Shown here: positions 5,225-7,285 of the stretch, in pieces
Layout: every line of letters starts with the position of its first letter
Numbering within the stretch: the stretch's first letter is position 1
DNA from: JANRKG01 sp033763635
GTDB lineage: Bacteria > Cyanobacteriota > Cyanobacteriia > GCF-001939115
DNA length: 7,285 nucleotides
Reading direction: 5' to 3'
Assembly: GCA_033763635.1 (NCBI GenBank)
Contig: JANRKG010000257.1
Coordinates: 1 to 7,285 of the forward strand
Position numbers and translations under genes: made by a program
The notes under the pieces: model-generated
The model's database searches: none
Seen by the model: the letters and a program-made list of their open reading frames with translations, nothing else
What the model was told of the DNA's origin: nothing

Positions 5225-5907
5225 GTGTTTCGACTAAGGCTGAGAAGTTTATTAACGATCTCAATGCTGAAATTGAACTTGGTTGGACCGATTATGGACA
5301 AACAAATTATCTTTTAGGTCGCATTACGATGCGGGAGTACATCTTCCGACATATTTTAACGGGTGATAAACCGCTTGAAGGTGATGCGTTGGTTAATGCG
5401 ATTGTCAATGTCGCTCGATCGCTCCCCGGTTATTCTGAGTATTGCCGCCACCGCCATGAAATTGAACATCGAGCGCAAGAGTGGGCACATTGTATTGAAA
5501 ACAGCCATTACTTTCACTATGGGGATGCAGCGGGTAAGTTTAGAGCAAAAGACGATGCTAAGTTGAACAATCCAGATCTGGATGTAGCGATCGCCAAAGC
5601 TCCAACCTGGAATCAGCAGCAATCAGAATCAGCCAGGAATCGCATCCGACGAGCGATCGCAGAGTTGTTAGAGCAAGAAGCATTACCCACAAATGCCACT
5701 TCCCGATTTCATGCGCTGGTTAGTTATGGCATCGGTGGCGGGACTTTATACAATCATCGCGATTTGTGGCATCCCAATCACCTGGTTATCTCTTCTGAAC
5801 CTGTGGAAAACCCCCCATACCCCCAACTTCAAATACGAATAGAGCAGAGGATTGCTTTTGGGAAGCATCCTCTGCTCATAGTTCTACAAGCTTATTCCCT
5901 GGTGTAG
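5221..5907 (+). CDS. AEP primase-like gene, middle segment (helical region)
   Basis: The frame is coding-like from 5221 (LSVSTKAEKFINDLNAEIEL, then GWTDYGQTNYLLGRIT), well before the first ATG at 5329, and ends at TAG 5907. From the ATG it gives 192 residues. It is helical and rich in charged and aromatic residues (EYCRHRHEIEHRAQEWAHCI, then ENSHYFHYG), with GIGGGTLYNHRDLWHPNHL near the end. I read it as the region C-terminal to the AEP core, where related enzymes often have a small helical primase domain or DNA-binding domain. No exact domain can be named. After about 5812 the frame loses its coding character (PQLQIRIEQRIAFGKHPLLI), while frame 0 gains it. Two HIP1 sites lie inside (5587, 5653). 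If separate, it would be an unknown protein starting at 5329. Confidence 0.55.
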   Translation, partial: LSVSTKAEKFINDLNAEIELGWTDYGQTNYLLGRITMREYIFRHILTGDKPLEGDALVNAIVNVARSLPGYSEYCRHRHEIEHRAQEWAHCIENSHYFHYGDAAGKFRAKDDAKLNNPDLDVAIAKAPTWNQQQSESARNRIRRAIAELLEQEALPTNATSRFHALVSYGIGGGTLYNHRDLWHPNHLVISSEPVENPPYPQLQIRIEQRIAFGKHPLLIVLQAYSLV

Positions 5908-6485
5908 GCAGTAATCATCTTGATGACAAGGGTTTCAGCGATCTGGCACTTCAAAATGATGAGGCAGGTCGTAATTCTTTCCTCGCTCAATCTCCCTCCA
6001 ATGATGCTTCAGCTTTATCCCAGGACATGAGCGATGGCTTTGACTTGAGCGCTCAGCCGAAAGTTCAACAAGCGCTATTTGAGATCAAAGCGGCTCAGGA
6101 GGCTCGTCAAGCTGCCGTTCTGATGGCTTACGAACAGCAACAGCACATTAAGCGACAGGCTTCTGAGGCAAGACAGGTTGCCCGAATGCAGCAGTTTCTG
6201 GATTCGGGTGATCCAATTTTGATGGCAGAAGCGATCGCGTGGGCAGCAGTCAATCCTGGAGTATTGGATATGAGCCGAACTGCGCGATCGTCTCCATCTG
6301 AAGATTCAATCGCTCAGACCATGTACTTCAACAAGATAGAGCATCTGAATGACTCAGTTAAACGACCTGAAAGCTGTCTGTCTCAGCAACCTCAGCCCAT
6401 TGGCTCATCGATTGATCGGGAGACCGTTGCTTCTTCTCGGTTAGGATCTGGTTCACGCTTGGCTAAAGTGGTTGAATCAACGTAA
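5811..6485 (+). CDS. AEP primase-like gene, C-terminal segment (coiled-coil tail)
   Basis: Frame 0 is coding-like from about 5811 (PPTSNTNRAEDCFWEASSAH, then SSTSLFPGVGSNHLDDKGFS), although its first ATG is at 6027. From that ATG it gives 152 residues. A long charged helix (KVQQALFEIKAAQEARQAAV, then LMAYEQQQHIKRQASEARQV) has coiled-coil character. It is followed by DPILMAEAIAWAAVNPGVLD and a polar, probably disordered tail. No catalytic motif is visible. Such a tail could mediate partner binding. The last 94 bases overlap the minus-strand gene tail-to-tail. A HIP1 octamer lies at 6231-6238. Confidence 0.5.
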   Translation, partial: PPIPPTSNTNRAEDCFWEASSAHSSTSLFPGVGSNHLDDKGFSDLALQNDEAGRNSFLAQSPSNDASALSQDMSDGFDLSAQPKVQQALFEIKAAQEARQAAVLMAYEQQQHIKRQASEARQVARMQQFLDSGDPILMAEAIAWAAVNPGVLDMSRTARSSPSEDSIAQTMYFNKIEHLNDSVKRPESCLSQQPQPIGSSIDRETVASSRLGSGSRLAKVVEST

Positions 6486-7165
6486 TCGCCACTCTCCTCA
6501 CAGGTTTGTGCTGGGTTGAATTCTTGCTCAATTAAAGGCTCCTGAAAACTGCCGTTCCCTTTAGAAGCCGGATCACCCTTACCGTCTTGAAACTCAAAAT
6601 CAACAGGTGATCCAGTCGAAGTTTTCTCTATCGAAGACGGTTGAATTTGCTGACGTTTTGCCTGCCGTCGCTCAAGCACTGCCCATATACAGTTCCAATG
6701 CTCCTGGTGCAGTCGATAGACTCTCAATTTTTCACCCTCATGTCCTACAACAGAACGAGACCAGCACGCCTGCTCAACCTTCACTCCTAATTGAGCCAGC
6801 AGTTGGTGAACGACTTGAGTGTTGCTCATCTTGTCAGAAATCGTCAGGTGTAGAGCAACTTTGATTTGCTCGGCTAAGGCTCTTGCCCTTGTCGCATAGG
6901 GTTCTAGATCATAGTGAGTCCATGTCCACCCAGCTTGTAGTTTTACCAGCACCTCATCAATCCCAATCGCAGCTCGAATCGTTCGCCGCACCTCCGCATT
7001 GGAAATATCCCAGGGGCAGTAGCTTTGATTCCAGGTTGCCTGTCTCTCAAGGGAACAGGCAGTCCGGTCAATGGCAAGCCCTGAAAACAACTGAGCCTCC
7101 AAATTGAGTAATTCCGCTCTGCGTCTGCCCTCGTTGTCCCAAAGCCTCAGGTTTAGACTAAATGC
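6392..7165 (-). pseudogene. C-terminal fragment of a large plasmid replication protein (CyRepA-like, tentative)
   Basis: Read on the minus strand, the frame opens at about 7165, just inside an in-frame TAA (7166-7168), and ends at TGA 6392-6394. The only start in reach is a TTG at 7102 (236 residues), but coding character extends upstream of it (LRLWDNEGRRRAELLNLEAQ), so it is a headless fragment. Features are WNQSYCPWDIS, a helical block ending in QVVHQLLAQLGVKVEQACWS, and RVYRLHQEHWNCIWAVLERR followed by a basic QAKRQQ and a long acidic, disordered tail. The arrangement recalls the winged-helix-like C-terminus of cyanobacterial CyRepA-type primase/helicase proteins, from memory only. The 5' part appears to be removed by the mobile element that starts around 7150. 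Alternative: an unrelated DNA-binding protein. Confidence 0.5.
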
Positions 7166-7172
7166 TTAAGGA

Positions 7173-7202
7173 AAGCAGCCAGATCGAACGATCGAGCTGC
7201 TT
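7173..7202. repeat. Inverted repeat near the IS left end
   Basis: AAGCAGC (7173-7179) pairs with GCTGCTT (7196-7202), and inside it GATCG (7182-7186) pairs with CGATC (7189-7193). The two stems are separated by a 2 x 2 internal loop. It could be part of the IS end or a structure that limits transcription into the transposase. Confidence 0.5.
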
Positions 7203-7204
7203 AA

Positions 7205-7234
7205 TAGTCAAGGACATTTCAAATCGCTTGACTA
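7205..7234. repeat. Inverted repeat overlapping the transposase start
   Basis: TAGTCAAG (7205-7212) and CTTGACTA (7227-7234) are perfect 8-bp arms with a 14-base loop. The last base of the right arm is the A of the ATG at 7234. In RNA the stem would cover the start region and reduce translation, a common way in which IS transposases are kept low. That function is inference. Confidence 0.5.
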
Positions 7235-7285
7235 TGAAACATTTTGCCAAGTTACGGGAATTTCGGCAGCAAGCCTATGGATTGA
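7234..7285 (+). CDS. Transposase, N-terminal 17 residues (partial)
   Basis: The frame begins MKHFAKLREFRQQAYGL and is open to the window end. This opening resembles the N-terminus of a group of IS4/IS701-like transposases common in cyanobacteria, which start with a basic helix of the form KxLxEFRQxxY. The frame is also open up to an ATG at 7162, but the codons before 7234 span two hairpins and do not look coding. Too little is present to assign the family firmly. Confidence 0.45.
   Translation, partial: MKHFAKLREFRQQAYGL

Larger units (their letters stand above)
4439..6485 (+). pseudogene. Plasmid AEP primase-like gene, split over three frames by two -1 lesions
   Basis: Three consecutive coding segments in frames 2, 1 and 0 join smoothly into one protein of roughly 680 residues: AEP catalytic region, helical middle, coiled-coil tail. 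The first join falls at the TAA 5222-5224, where RQR would run on into LSVSTKAEKF. The second falls in the run AAAACCCCCC (5807-5816), where VENPP would run on into PPTSNTNRAED. At each place one inserted base restores the frame. Coding-like sequence continues without a gap on both sides and beyond the annotated-looking ATG codons at 5329 and 6027, so these are unlikely to be three separate genes. Possible readings are a decayed gene, sequencing or assembly error, or programmed frameshifting. The segments are described separately. Confidence 0.6.
7150..7285 (+). mobile_element. Left end of a second insertion sequence (runs off the window)
   Basis: The minus-strand replication-protein frame ends abruptly here (its last plausible codons lie near 7150), two nested hairpins follow, and a transposase-like start codon appears at 7234. 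The exact end and its inverted repeat cannot be fixed because the other end is outside the window; the true boundary is somewhere in 7141-7172. Confidence 0.45.

Noticed and set aside
6607..7107. Two plus-strand frames of 85 and 74 residues
   Set aside because: They are antisense to the minus-strand replication-protein fragment, which has clear protein-like composition.

Overview
The window looks like part of a cyanobacterial plasmid or a plasmid-derived island. Six perfect HIP1 octamers (GCGATCGC at 1738, 4689, 4937, 5587, 5653 and 6231) in 7.3 kb point strongly to a cyanobacterium. The gene content is replication-type genes and insertion sequences, with no recognisable metabolic or housekeeping genes. 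No species can be named from sequence alone.

Layout. 1-1118 is the 3' part of an IS3-family insertion sequence: the tail of OrfA, an A8 frameshift site, a complete DDE transposase OrfB and a probable right end. It abuts a beheaded reading frame (1120-1335). About 300 non-coding bases follow, with two dyads (1336-1640), then a small frame with an in-frame amber codon (1641-1844). The central gene (1908-3536) is an intact 542-residue protein with winged-helix-like segments and a C-terminal XRE-type helix-turn-helix; I read it as a candidate plasmid replication initiator. Directly downstream is an array of 16 full and 2 truncated 25-bp direct repeats (3558-4332), which look like origin iterons. 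A dense cluster of palindromes follows (4363-4437).

Next comes a long plus-strand gene (about 4439-6485) whose N-terminal third carries the motifs of an archaeo-eukaryotic primase (AEP): DID, SGGLH and ELFP. It is split over three frames by two one-base lesions near 5221 and 5812, both in the same direction. Its 3' end overlaps tail-to-tail with a minus-strand frame (6392-7165), which resembles the C-terminal end of a large cyanobacterial plasmid replication protein (CyRepA-like, tentative). That frame is cut off by a second mobile element whose transposase begins at 7234 and runs off the window.

Taken together, initiator + iterons + palindrome cluster + AEP primase read as one replication module: the initiator would bind the iterons, open the adjacent AT-rich palindrome region, and the primase-like protein would prime or extend DNA. 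The second, truncated replication gene suggests a composite or decaying replicon. The initiator and iterons look intact, while nearly every neighbour is broken (two IS truncations, one amber, two frameshifts). Sequencing or assembly error at short homopolymers is the main alternative for the frameshifts.
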